From Patella vulgata (lineage: Eukaryota; Mollusca; Gastropoda; Patellidae), in NCBI RefSeq assembly GCF_932274485.2, contig NC_065881.2, positions 79,672,702-79,736,701 of the forward strand: a stretch of DNA of 64,000 bases, given 5' to 3'. Position 1 is the first letter of the stretch, and the number at the start of each line of letters is the position of its first letter. Of the stretch, positions 1 through 11,005 are shown piece by piece. Both the position numbers and the translations under genes were made by a program. The notes beneath the pieces were generated by a model, which was not told the DNA's origin, did no database searches, and was given only the letters and a program-made list of their open reading frames with translations.

Positions 1-1800
1 ATTGATAAATGACATAATAATTTTGTTTGTTAAATTATTATTTATTCAATAAATGATATGAAAAAATAAATTAATGCCTAATTAATACCAATACAGACAT
101 CTCGAAGGTTAATAAACAAAGTTAATTCCAATACTAATAAAATTGTGTTATACAATGAAAAAATACCCCCCCCCCCCCATTCCCAATTATTAAATAAAAA
201 GTAGCTATTTAAATTGAAAAATAAAGCACCGAGACATTTGGAATATTAATCAAAAAAGTTAATTTCAATACTAATAAAATTGTGTTCAATAATAACAATA
301 TCCCCCCACCCCTCAAAAAAAGCTATTTAATTTTTTTTTTACAATTAACCTTAAAAAGAACTGAGAATATAATATATATGTTCACAATATCCCCACCCCA
401 TGGTCCCAAAACATACATTTTAAATATATCTAAATTTAATATCAACCAAACCAAGCACTAAAGACATTAATAATGCACTAAATTGAAATAATTTTAAGAA
501 AAAATAGTCCCTTTAACAGATTAGGTATTCAAAATTTTCTACAGTATATAAATGGGAACTAATAGATAAAGCACAGGCAAATAATTATAGATAGATAAAA
601 TAAATATAGCATAAAAATCAAACAAAATGGAGAAAATTAAAAATTTGTAAAACAAAAATTGATTAATTAATAAAACCATTTTATATAAAAGAGGCATTAA
701 CATTCGAAATGTTCACTAAATGTTTAAAAATAAAGGTTGATTTCATCCTACAATAATACATTTTTATAATTATCGAATGTTACTATTAATTATTGATGAT
801 CCCTCTATATTATTTCAAATTTTCAGGCCAAATCTTTAGTGTTTAGGATTACACTGCATTCTATATAATGAAACAATATTAGAGATGGTTTGGTATTTGA
901 CATTAAAAACAAAAATGTGATTAAAAAGGCAATGGTGACATATAACTTTTGGGTTTTAACAATAAGATCTGTAAAAGAATTTGATGACTTTATATTCAGA
1001 ATTTAGAGTTGTTTTCTTTCTTTGGTATTAATATTCACTAAATAGATATAATTCTCCAAGGATGTTCAAGTGATTATTATAAATACACTTATCGACAAAT
1101 GGGGTTTTGATGTGGATTTAACTTGGTACACCAGTCATGGGTATAGAGTTGAAAAGAGCATAATTTAACACTATATTATATTATTTTGAGACTCATATGT
1201 ATGACTACATGCGAATGCAAGAGGGGGGGGGGGTATTTTAGTCAGGTAGCATTATTGCTTACTCATGTACACCAAAAACACGTCATCTCGCCTAAACAGA
1301 TGTTTTACGCCAAAACGCTTCAACTTGATTGATTGCCATGTTTTTGGTGTAGATTTATATCTTTTCTTGGGCGCCGAATCGAACTACGGCTTTTAAAATG
1401 TTCAAAAATCGACGTAAATTGATTTTTTCAACGATAGTTGGTATACAACGATGAGCCCATGAGTGAGTAGACTGTGGGAAAGTTACGACAACTCATTTCC
1501 AGGCGCCATTTTGGGTCCCAATTATGACGCCATAAAAGCTATGACGTCATGGCTTCATACAGGTTTACATACCAAAATTTGTTTTTTTCTTGCAGTATTA
1601 GGCGTTGAGGGATAATATAACGTTTTACCCTAAAAAAAAATGCAAAAGAAACCAATGCAGTTTGGTTCAGTGATAAATATATCAAACAAAATCATACCCA
1701 AAATCGGGGAATTTTCTGAGAGCGATATCTCGTAATCAGTGTGTTTTACTATTTACTCGTTGGATTATAAATGATTTCTTTTTAAATTCCTCAAACACAG
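1..1800. other. AT-rich DNA without recognised feature
   Basis: No gene seen. Holds a C run near 167, a G run near 1221, and short words (GGCGCCATTTTGGG near 1501) typical of old mobile DNA that I could not assign. Confidence 0.6.
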
Positions 1801-2363
1801 AGTGGTTATGCAAGCGAAATGTGCCGAAAAATCGAATTTGACAAACGTCAAATTAAAAAAAAGAAGTATTTGTTATATGGTGCCGGGCGTTTCTTTCATA
1901 ATGGCCGCCAAATTTGGTAATATTATTATTATTATTATTATTACAGCATATTTATAGCGCGCCCTTTCATAAAACATGTTCAGGGGCACTTTACAAAGTG
2001 ACAATGTAATCATAAATAAACAACAAGATTATGGACATGTTAACAATTGTATACAGAGTCAGTTAAAAGCCTCATTAAATAAATGTGATTTAAGTTGTTT
2101 TTTTAAAAGAATATAGAGATGTAGAAGATCTTAAACTAAATGGTAGATTATCCCATAAAACAGGTGCTTGATAACTAAAAGAGACTAGTTGAATAGTTTT
2201 GGGCTTTAAAAATAGTTTATCTGATGTACGTAATATTCGACCATTATATCGTGGTTATGTACGCGAAATGTGCGGAAATCGAATTTGACAAACATCAATT
2301 AAAGAAATGTATTTTCCATGTGGTGCCGGGCATTTCTTTTAAAAGGGCTACCGAATTTGGTAA
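1801..2363. repeat. Duplicated 115-bp segment split by a (TTA)n retroelement tail
   Basis: Segments 1801-1922 and 2251-2363 are diverged direct copies (sharing CGAAATGTG, ATCGAATTTGACAAAC, GGTGCCGGGC and TTTGGTAATA). Between them, from 1919, is (TTA)n followed by ACAGCATATTTATAGCGC and GGGGCACTTTACAAAGTG, which in reverse is a common 3' tail of animal SINEs/LINEs. The copies are too diverged and long to be a target duplication. Confidence 0.55.
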
Positions 2364-3039
2364 TACATGTATAAGGCAATTTAACAAAAAAAACATAAAT
2401 TTGGTAGACTAAAAGGGCATCTCTTAAGATACGTAAGATATGACTTTTGCAATGTCCTTTATATGGTTTTCGATGTCTCTGAATTTGAAGATAAATTTTG
2501 AAAATACAAAATAGCAGCAACACCAATTGGCGGATATTAAATTAATCGTCATTTTTCCTGTTGGATATTAGATAGTGTCTCTTAAGCATGATGTACACTG
2601 TAGTTCGATGTACCCTGTAGTTCAGATACAGTCTCCAAACCGTGTTTACACTGACTGTAGTTTGGGTGTAGTTCGTCAAATGAAGATGAATTTTACGATA
2701 CAAAAAAATGAATATATTGTAAACGCGCTTTAAATATCTGGATGCGATAGACTTCGTGATAAAAAATTCAAGGTACATTATATCATTGGCAATAATAAGA
2801 TCCAATTTTAGTTTTTAGTTACACACTGTTAACCACCAATAGATGTTTTAATGACAATAAATCATAAAATGTATTCAGCTCGACGTAAGACATAAATAGA
2901 TACAGTTGGTTTAACTTGAATAGAAGTTTTAATTATCTATGCTGCATATATGCATATATCACCTTGCAGCTGAATCACATTACATATCTTTTTAGTTGAT
3001 GTTCATATCGTCTTACGTATTTGTGAACATCAAGGTTAG
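2364..3039. other. No feature recognised
   Basis: AT-rich, no repeat partner within the window and no coding signal. Confidence 0.6.
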
Positions 3040-3096
3040 TGCGACCCATTTGTGACAATTTCTAGTTCCCAAATATTAGCGATTTAGCTCCTTTAA
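3040..3096. mobile_element. MITE B, right end only
   Basis: Matches the right end of the fuller copy at 40835-41330: CCCATTTGTGACAATTTCTAG, CCCAAATATTAGCGATTTAG and CTCCTTTAA. The left end was not found. Confidence 0.6.
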
Positions 3097-3124
3097 AAGC
3101 GAATGCAAGTTAAATATGTTTAAT

Positions 3125-3435
3125 CAGAGGCGGATTCAATGGGGGGCGCGAGGGGCGCCCCCCCCCCTAATTTTCAACAGTGCCCTTTTTTACGGCTGAA
3201 AGTGCCTTTTCTCAGACTCAAATATGTCAGTTCCCAACCCGTTGTAGGGATCGAACCATCGACTCAAACACACCAGTCTGGGAAATAGCTCTTGGAATGG
3301 CTACAGGTGCAAGGAAATGACGGATAATTTTCTTGGGGACCCCCCCCCCCCCCCCAGCGGCAAGCCCCGTCTCCGCGGTTAATGCCTTCATTTTGCAGCC
3401 CCCCCCCCTTTTCAAAATTCCTAGATCCGCCCCTG
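3125..3435. mobile_element. hAT-like non-autonomous element
   Basis: Inverted ends CAGAGGCGGATTCAATGG and, in reverse from the right, CAGGGGCGGATCTAGGAATT. A direct repeat GTTTAAT flanks both sides (3118-3124 and 3436-3442). CAGRGGCGGAT ends with a 7-8 bp duplication are typical of hAT relatives. Long C-runs line both ends; no coding capacity. Confidence 0.8.
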
Positions 3436-3767
3436 GTTTAATAGTACTTTTATCTAGTGTATCTTTTATTTTGATTTTTCTTATAGAATAAGGCTATATA
3501 ACAATTATGTGCGCTTCTTGTTGTATAATACTAATAATAGTATGTTCAGCTATACTTTTCGTTTAAAAAATGTATGTTTTATGTCCTATATACACTTATT
3601 CGCTGAAATCTATGACATCCAACAATATAATAGGTCATATAAATAGATAATAAGTTTGCATGACGTCATATGAAATTCCTGGCTTCACAGTTGTCGCAAC
3701 TTTATCTATACACGGCGTTGCGTCGACCAACCATGCAATGTGAAGTAGATGTCAATATGGTTATGTG

Positions 3768-4022
3768 CATAGGCGTACGAGCTCGGGGGGGGGGAGGCTG
3801 GGGGCGGCGACCCCCACCCCCTATTTTGGGAACCAAATGCTGGGAAAATTTGGGCACACAATTGTACTTTGTAAAAGTTGTATAAAAAAATATTGTGTTC
3901 TTGAATGTGTCCAATTTAACAGCGAATTTATTATTATTATGTAACATACTAAGAACCTAACTACATTTTTGGGGCACCAACCACCACCGCCCCCCAGTCA
4001 AAAATTTCCCCGTACGCCTATG
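3768..4022. mobile_element. hAT-like non-autonomous element with perfect 8-bp TSD
   Basis: A 255-bp unit with inverted ends CATAGGCGTACG and CGTACGCCTATG, flanked by GTTATGTG at 3760-3767 and 4023-4030. The exact 8-bp duplication supports the hAT superfamily. G-rich left and C-rich right subterminal tracts; interior AT-rich and non-coding. Confidence 0.85.
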
Positions 4023-4030
4023 GTTATGTG

Positions 4031-5426
4031 TAAGAATATTCAGTTCAATATATTCACGGTGTATGATTTTATTCATACTTCAATTTTAGTGAGTTACTTC
4101 TGCAACGTTTTTAGAAAAAATTGCTATTAATTTGGCCAGTACTGTAATAACAAGTGTATAAATATTTTCTGTTCAGTCTGTACACAGTAACATATCTGAG
4201 AACCATATTATCATTTCTGCCCAAGGCTCCCTGTGATTTATAGTTAGCAGTGATACAAGGCAATTACCAATTTTCCATGCTCTTGGCCTGAAGAAATAAA
4301 ATAATAAAAGTCAAGTTTTTATTATTATTCAAGTGGAAAAATACAATTCTTCATGGTATGATTTGAATAAATACAACTGATTTGAAGTTGGAATTATTAT
4401 TTGTCTAAGATGACTGGGCATTTACAAATTGAAATAGCTACTCTTCATCAAGAAAATACATGAATATTTTTCCCAATCCACCTGGATTTTATTGTAGGTC
4501 TTTGTACGTGAAATAGCTTTATTTAACGTCCGCTTCCACCGAAGTGATATTGCAGAAAATTAACAAATTCGGATTCCCTTTTAAAGGAATTAGACTACAC
4601 TATCGCTGGATTGTATAATATTCAAAATTGCAATTCAGGGCGGACTGGTGTCGAGGTTGTATCCTAAGAATGATTTTTTGAATATTTAATCAAACAGAAC
4701 ACAATTATGCACATGCAGTTATGATATAATATTAAATTAGCTTACCTCAAATACCTCGAAATATACTGTTTGGTCAGTTTGTCCGCCCGCCATATTTCTA
4801 TTAGTCACACATCCTTCGGCCAATTAAAATGGACGTATATTTTGTTTTAACCGAAACGAAAAATTTGCGTTATAAATACATTGTATTAAAAAATACCAAA
4901 ATCACAAACCTGATGTTCTTATTTTCTGAACAAACTTTTTTCACAACAATATCACTTTTTTTCGATATTAATGCTTAATAATACAGTTAACATTTGCAGT
5001 ACCACAGGGTTTAATACCGCAAAATTACTTCAATAAATATTTCTTTCTTTGTTTTAAGAGTAATTCATTTTAATTGGTCATTTACAGGTAAGAATAAATT
5101 TCCAATTTCGATTAATGAACCAATTAAATTAAATAAAAAGATTAACTCGACTATTTCCACGCCCATTCAAACATTTTTTTAAAACGTAGATATAACACAA
5201 TTGTTATTGTCTTTGATGTGTCAAGTTTATTGGGGCGATATCAATCAGACACTTCCAAATGCAGACATTGTAATAACCTGTCTCTGTATATTGTCTGAGA
5301 CAAGATGTGAAAATAAACAAAGAGTAGAATCAGAATAATCTTTTATTATATCTAATTAAATAAATAGTTTATATTTAGATAATAATTGACTAAAACTTTG
5401 ATCTCTTATATCAGTATACTGTTATA
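4031..5426. other. No feature recognised
   Basis: Between a hAT-like element and the Tc1 element. AT-rich; no credible frame or repeat. Confidence 0.6.
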
Positions 5427-5428
5427 TA

Positions 5429-5460
5429 CTATTCAAAAAAAGTAGGGGATATTTGATTTT
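5429..5460. repeat. Tc1 terminal inverted repeat, left
   Basis: The 32 bp match the reverse complement of 6924-6955 without mismatch. TA precedes it at 5427-5428. It is the expected binding and cleavage site of the transposase at 5643-6662. Confidence 0.95.
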
Positions 5461-5642
5461 TAAGTGTTATTAAAGTCACCTAATGAAACTGACGAAGAAA
5501 CAAATGACAAAATGAAATGAAGTTCACATTCATCGATTTATTCCATATGATCGTTAGACTAAGTAAGGCACAGACTGACCATTATAAGGGTAAAATGATA
5601 CCCGGGGTCAAACAGCAAAGTTACCACAGCATCACAACCAAG

Positions 5643-6662
5643 TCAGTAACGGGTAAATCCTCCTCTGTTTGCCAAACAAGCATTGATCCGACGTGGCATA
5701 CTCCTAATGAGACGTCTAAGGTCATTTTGGTCCAGATTGTCCCATTCCTGTTGCAACGCAGCAGCAAGTTCTTGGACATTGGCAGGACGTTGTTGACGTT
5801 GACGTAACCTCTGTCCAAGCATGTCCCAGACATGCTCGATGGGGGAGAGGTCGGGACTCAGTGCTGGCCAAGGTAATGTGGTGATGTTCTGTTGTTGGAG
5901 GTAACCTGTAACGATCCTGACCCTGTGACATCTTGCGTTGTCATCCTGGAAGATGAAACGGCGGCCATGACGTCGTGCGAACGGCACAACATGGACTGCC
6001 AAGATGTTGTCCCGGTAGTACTGGCCTGTAACACGCCCTGCAACAACATGTAAAGCCGTTCTTCCAGCAACAGTGATGCCTCCCCACACCATAACAGAAC
6101 CACCCCCAAATCGATCATGTCTGATGACGTTAACGTCTTGGAAGCGCTCGTTTCGACGACGCCACACCCTCCCACGTCTGTCCAAAAAATCAACAGTGAA
6201 CCTTGACTCATCTGAAAACATCACATTGCTCCAGCGTCGATTATCCAAGTGTTGACGATCCCTACACCAACGACGTCTTGCCTGAATGTGATGATCTCTC
6301 AAACAAGGGATCACGCGAGGACGTCGGGCGCGAAGGTGACCTCTATGCAGTCGATTCCGAATCGTCTGGCCACTTACTCTCACACCAGTGTCTGTTTGAA
6401 GACGAGCGCTGATCTGATTTGCTGTGATGACACGATTTCTCAAGGCCAAGGTACGGATAAATCGATCCTGGGCTTGAGTTGTCGCCCTTGGTCGACCTGA
6501 GCGTGGTCTGTCCTGTACAGATTGTGTTTCACGGTATCTGGACCATAGCCTGCTTATGACAGACTGAGAAACATTCATCGTCCGCGCCACAACCGCCTGT
6601 GTTGTGCCGATCTGTAGCATGCCAAGGGCACGTAACCTTTCATTTTGGGTAAGCCGACGCAT
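5643..6662 (-). CDS. Tc1-like DD34E transposase, 339 aa
   Basis: This enzyme would cut the element out at its inverted repeats and rejoin it at a TA site, acting in the nucleus. The N-terminal third (about residues 1-110) reads as two helix-turn-helix units: the first contains NVSQSVISRLWSRY (30-43), followed by a basic linker with the GRPR motif (56-59) typical of Tc1 proteins, and the second contains ISGR-type spacing around VRVSGQTIRNRL (94-105). The catalytic triad is visible: D151 in FSDESRF, D241 in FQDDNARCH and E276 in SPIEHVWD, with exactly 34 residues between the last two (DD34E). Length matches the usual 330-350 residues. The start at 6662 is the first Met, just inside the element, and the decayed relative at 50463 starts with the same MRRL. 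No frameshift or internal stop. Arg-rich composition is normal for the family. Confidence 0.95.
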   Translation of the reverse strand: MRRLTQNERLRALGMLQIGTTQAVVARTMNVSQSVISRLWSRYRETQSVQDRPRSGRPRATTQAQDRFIRTLALRNRVITANQISARLQTDTGVRVSGQTIRNRLHRGHLRARRPRVIPCLRDHHIQARRRWCRDRQHLDNRRWSNVMFSDESRFTVDFLDRRGRVWRRRNERFQDVNVIRHDRFGGGSVMVWGGITVAGRTALHVVAGRVTGQYYRDNILAVHVVPFARRHGRRFIFQDDNARCHRVRIVTGYLQQQNITTLPWPALSPDLSPIEHVWDMLGQRLRQRQQRPANVQELAAALQQEWDNLDQNDLRRLIRSMPRRINACLANRGGFTRY

Positions 6663-6923
6663 ATCAAAATTTGTTTTCTGGTCACTAAAACAATTAAACT
6701 GATGTTTCCACCCTGGAATTCAATGCCACAATGACTGTAACATTCAAAATCAGAGTCGTGCAAATCTTGGGTTGGACCCCCATGATGATCCCAAGCATCA
6801 CCTGCATTCCATGCGGTAGCTATTGGTGCGTTTGGGCGTCACATGTAACTGGAAATGTTTCTTCTGTTAGGTTCTATAGTGACTTTTTTCGTAGTCATTT
6901 GCATATTTTAGTATTATGCCCCC

Positions 6924-6955
6924 AAAATCAAATATCCCCTACTTTTTTTGAATAG
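6924..6955. repeat. Tc1 terminal inverted repeat, right
   Basis: Perfect partner of 5429-5460; TA follows at 6956-6957. It lies upstream of the minus-strand transposase, so promoter elements would be expected between here and 6662. Confidence 0.95.
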
Positions 6956-6957
6956 TA

Positions 6958-7413
6958 TATAAAATACGTTGTTTTAAAAGAGATATTAAATGCATCGCAC
7001 GATACATACATTGCGATTTCTACTTAATGTTTGTAATAATTAATATAATATCCTTTTAGATAATTAGAAATAAATCAAGTGAATTACTCGACATTCAAAT
7101 TCAGGAAGAGCGGTTTTACATATAGGCTAGGCCAGATCCCTAATCCAGTTCCCCAATCCCATTCAGATTTTCTCAATAAATAAAAAACATAATGTGATAA
7201 AGGAACATAATAAATGTTATCTTTAATGTCGACGTAATTAATTATATGGAAAAAAAAACCACATAAGATTTTATAAATGTACGAAAGTTTGTGTTAAGAC
7301 ATTGAAAAGAACACAAACTTGTGTCATTGCAATGCAATACAACACAAACATGTGTTAAATATTTTTAACACAAGTTCTTGTGTTGAGATCCAACACAAGG
7401 GTTTTTTCAGTGT
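6958..7413. other. AT-rich DNA with clustered AACACAA words
   Basis: From 7265 to 7400 AACACAAACTTGTG-like words alternate in both orientations and could form hairpins. Otherwise empty. Confidence 0.5.
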
Positions 7414-7436
7414 AGGACGTTAAACCCCATTTCATT
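7414..7436 (+). mobile_element. S2 SINE tail fragment
   Basis: AGGACGTTAAACCCCATTTC followed by ATTTC; only the last bases of S2 remain. Confidence 0.6.
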
Positions 7437-7639
7437 TCGCTATACTGCCGCTGTAAGATTGTTCTGTAAGGTTACACGTCTACATAGCAATTGATCCTGT
7501 CACATGATATCTTCCATTATATGTAAATTACAAGTTATACATTCAAACAGGTTGAAGCACGATATATCTCGTGTTAGCCGTGGTCACTATAACGATTCAC
7601 TTCGTATGCCACCACATTATCCAGCTCGGTTTCATCAAA

Positions 7640-7990
7640 GCATCAGGGAGCCCTTGACCCGCATGAGTACCACCCACTCAAGGGATTCTCTCCCCTGGAG
7701 CGCGTGAAAATATTTGAAAAACTGGCTGTAAATGGCGCGTTCTATAGTATATTCTAAGTACAATATCCCCAGAGACTGCTTTGCATATACCAAATAAAAT
7801 TCATCCAAAACTACGTAAATTCGGGTCTAAAATGGGCCTAATTCTACGTGAGACCATTAACTTCTTCAGGGGGCCACAAACCTACCATACTCACTGGCTC
7901 CTTCTGCGTCCAGGCATGCAACGTATTGGCCCAGTTGATGTAGACAATGAGACCGTTAAACCCCATTCCATTCATTCATTCATTCATTCT
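7640..7990 (+). mobile_element. Possible LINE 3' end with the shared SINE tail
   Basis: The last 65 bases (GGCCCAGTTGATG, then ACCGTTAAACCCCATT and four CATT units) match the 3' end of S2 SINEs, but the preceding 300 bases match neither SINE family. SINEs often share 3' ends with a partner LINE, so this could be that LINE's 3' end. No reverse transcriptase sequence is visible. Confidence 0.35.
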
Positions 7991-8681
7991 TCATAGCACA
8001 TATTAAACAACAAAAACAACACAGCGCATGAATTAAAAATGACCAGAAACAGATCGCGCCAAATATTCTATTATAAACTGTTTGAAAGAAACAATAGATG
8101 TATAATATATACTTGTTGGATGTAGAAATTATATAAAAGTACTCTATATGTACGGAGCTGTGTGTGTTCACTCTGTCACGAACACCTGATACCACTTTCA
8201 TTAGTTAACAATTGTTTGTTGTATTTACCCCAACGTTTATCACTGCTATACTTTACTTTGCATAGTGTAAAAATACTGTGTGGAATTTCTAACAAGGAGA
8301 TAGAAAATTTGATGTTTCTCTTTTCTAATATAGATATTAACACGTGTGCAAGAAAAAAGAGTTATGGCCCATTTGAAACTAGACATGTGATTCTGAATTG
8401 TAACTCATGAAAGTAAAGTCTGTAAATGTCAGCTAATATTTTTGCCATAATAATCATAAAGTAATGAAATAATATATTATAAATAATAATATATTAAGCG
8501 TACTGAAATGTAATATGTATTATGTTTTAAAAAGTTCAGTTATTAATTAAAAGAATATGTTAAAAAACGGAACACATCAAACTTCATTTAATGACTTATT
8601 TACCAATTTATCTACTTTTCACTAGTTTATATACTCCAATACTAAACATCCAAATAATTATAATCCTTGAGTGGCATTTAG
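7991..8681. other. No feature recognised
   Basis: AT-rich; short chance frames only. Confidence 0.6.
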
Positions 8682-8953
8682 CGATTGGGTACATTAACAA
8701 ACACAACACAATTTATATGGAAAACAATCACTGGTTTATACACATATAGCATGACGTTTCCACAAGTATTCTCTTATCGTTTTCACCGTCTTCATTGGCC
8801 CAGTATATATAGGAGCAGAAGAGTAGGACGTTAAACCCCATTTCATACTATTTTATGGTTGTCATGTACACATTTCTCTTGTACTTGAACAAGACTTGTC
8901 GAAACGTCGTGCTATATGTGTATACTCCAAATAGTTGTTTATCAACCCAATCG
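8682..8953. mobile_element. Hairpin element with Penelope-like words and a nested SINE tail
   Basis: CGATTGGGT and TATACACATATAGCATGACG at the left return in reverse at the right (8905-8953). The right arm reads TTGTCGAAACGTCGTGC, resembling the end of the hammerhead-like motif in Penelope-like elements. A S2 SINE tail (about 8790-8848) sits in the loop. Confidence 0.5.
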
Positions 8954-9825
8954 TTGAATGGATCTACAAAATTTTGTTATATTTTTAAATAGTACTCATT
9001 GGTAATAATGGCACCGTAGAATTGCTTTAATGCAGTAGCTGACAACGAATAAAAACACGTGGTCTATAAGAATCCAGAAACCACCCTCTAAATCCTAATA
9101 TCTTAAGAAATTAAAATACAAATTACATGTAAAGAACGTTTGTTAGCTATTCGAAAATTGGAAATAACTGACCTCACCAAAACCTTGCGACAACTCCAAT
9201 GACATGTCATGTTACGGAAGAAGGACTCCTAATCTTAGTCCTCTAGATGCTAATTAATTTCAAAGCTAAAGTAGTACTTAAGAAATAAATAATTATTTTC
9301 CCCAAAACAAACAAGATTCCGACTAACCTAAATATTTCCAATGATATCCAAACACACTGAAGTTAAGACGGGTAATCTTCATCTTCCAACAGAAGTAATT
9401 TGTCTCGTCTTCATCTTCTAACTTCTGACTAATTTCAAAACCCAACTACCAAGTTAACAAGAAGCACGACTAAGTAATGCCGTTGCGTTTGCTTAACTAA
9501 CGACTGATGATGACATTAATCAATAAAACCTTGATGGCAGTAGCATAAAATACATATTATAGGGGAAACGGTCTACCAACAATGGCTCCAGGGTATACAG
9601 ACAGTTCCAATATATAAAATATAAATGATAAACATTTTTGTAGCCTAGCAATTGGTCTCCAGACCTTTATAGGCGCTTTATCGACTCAAAAATATTTGTT
9701 TTCTTTATTTTTCTAATACAAAATTGTAATTAAAAGCATAAATTCTCTTTGAAATAGGGGATATAAAAATAGCAATTCTTTATTTCATAATTGAAAACCT
9801 TTTTTAGTCGTGATGTTTACTCTTT
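8954..9825. other. No feature recognised
   Basis: AT-rich; nothing with a partner elsewhere in the window. Confidence 0.6.
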
Positions 9826-10145
9826 CTAGAACACCAGATACCACTTCTTACATTTTTATTGTACTTTGTAAATCTATAACTACGTGTAATGCATATTATT
9901 GAACTTTGTCTCATATTTTTGTACTTTTTAAAATTATAATTACACGTAGTGCATATTATTGGACTTTGTCTCATATTATTGTACTTTGTAAATCTATGAC
10001 TACGTGTAATGCAGATTATTAGACTTTGTTACATATTATTTTACTTTTTACATCTATAACTACACGTATCGTGTATATTATTGGACTTTGTCTCATATTA
10101 TTAAAATCTATACCTACGTGTATAAATATTATTGGACTTTTGTCA
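9826..10145. repeat. Satellite-like array, unit about 60 bp, five copies
   Basis: Units contain TTGTACTTTGTAAATCTATA, ACTACGTGTAATGCATATTA and TTGGACTTTGTCTCATATTA. The last two copies are shortened. Confidence 0.9.
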
Positions 10146-10869
10146 CATGTTAGGTATGGGAGTTTCTTTATGTTTGGAAACCTAATTAAATACAGACTAA
10201 TAATAATCGTTCACATTTTTCAATGGCCAAAAACAATTGCTACACTAGTGCTTTTAAAAATCTAATAACAGTATGTTTGAATCGAAATCTAGTTCAAAAT
10301 ACGACGTAGCATAAAAAATCAATTTGCAAATCGTTTTTCTTTGCCTTGAGTAACTTTAAGCATCTCTAAATCCCTTATCAGGATGTTACAGTAAGAAATA
10401 AGTTCGGTTTATTGGGTTCAATGATGCTTGAACACATCGTTTTTTTTCTGTCAATAAAAATCTTGTATAAGAAATCCAAGGAACGTGCTTCATCAAATAT
10501 TCATAATTATTGACGAAAAGCTCGCCAGAAAAATCAAGTACATTAATCAACGATTTTTACCTTACATCCTTTATGTCTACCCTTGTCAAAACATCTTTAA
10601 ACTAAATAAAGAGTCGGTAATCATCATCCTTTAATGGAAAGTAAAATTTCAATATGGATAGTAAATACATACAAGACATGGATGCATTCGACCGTGTGTC
10701 GGGGACATGGGGAGGAATTTGAATATAAAGGCAGCGGTGTAGTTCCGCGAAATTCGGACAACCTTGCTTTCCTGCAAACATTACATAGTGTCTGACAGCG
10801 GTCAGAGATTTTTTATGAAGTAATCATTCGAAGTAACGTAGATTTTTCGAGAGCTTGTGTATAAAGGGG
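10146..10869. other. No feature recognised
   Basis: Non-repeat DNA without coding signal. A less AT-rich patch lies near 10680-10800. Confidence 0.6.
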
Positions 10870-11005
10870 ATTTTTGTTTATGGTCCCGTTGTACGCAAAA
10901 TAACCCTTGGACAGTTGGAATTCCATTTAAGAGTATTACGCCGTAATGTGGCTGTCCGGGTAAATTTTCCCTTGCATCCCACTGTATGGCGTTTGCCAGT
11001 TTAAT
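10870..11005 (+). mobile_element. S2 SINE, diverged body fragment
   Basis: Contains GGTCCCGTTGTACGC, CCCTTGGACAGTTGGAATTC and CACTGTATGGCGTTTGCC in the order of the S2 body. Head and tail are not recognisable. Confidence 0.6.

Larger units (their letters stand above)
5429..6955 (-). mobile_element. Tc1-like DNA transposon, apparently complete
   Basis: A 1,527-bp unit is bounded by perfect 32-bp terminal inverted repeats that begin CTATTCAAAAAAAGTAGGGG, and is flanked on both sides by the TA dinucleotide that Tc1/mariner elements duplicate on insertion. The single gene, on the minus strand, is an uninterrupted 339-codon transposase (5643-6662). The intervals between the gene and the two inverted repeats are about 180 bp and 260 bp and hold nothing else. 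Perfect ends and an open frame indicate a young copy. Size, TA target and one intronless gene are all usual for the family. Activity cannot be judged from sequence alone. Confidence 0.95.

Noticed and set aside
5722-6211. Additional frames overlapping the Tc1 transposase
   Set aside because: They are shadow frames of the GC-rich transposase gene; only the 339-codon frame has motifs.
9826-10145. Regular 60-bp direct repeats, considered as a CRISPR-like array
   Set aside because: Units are contiguous with no unique spacers, and the genome is clearly animal (SINEs, splice sites).
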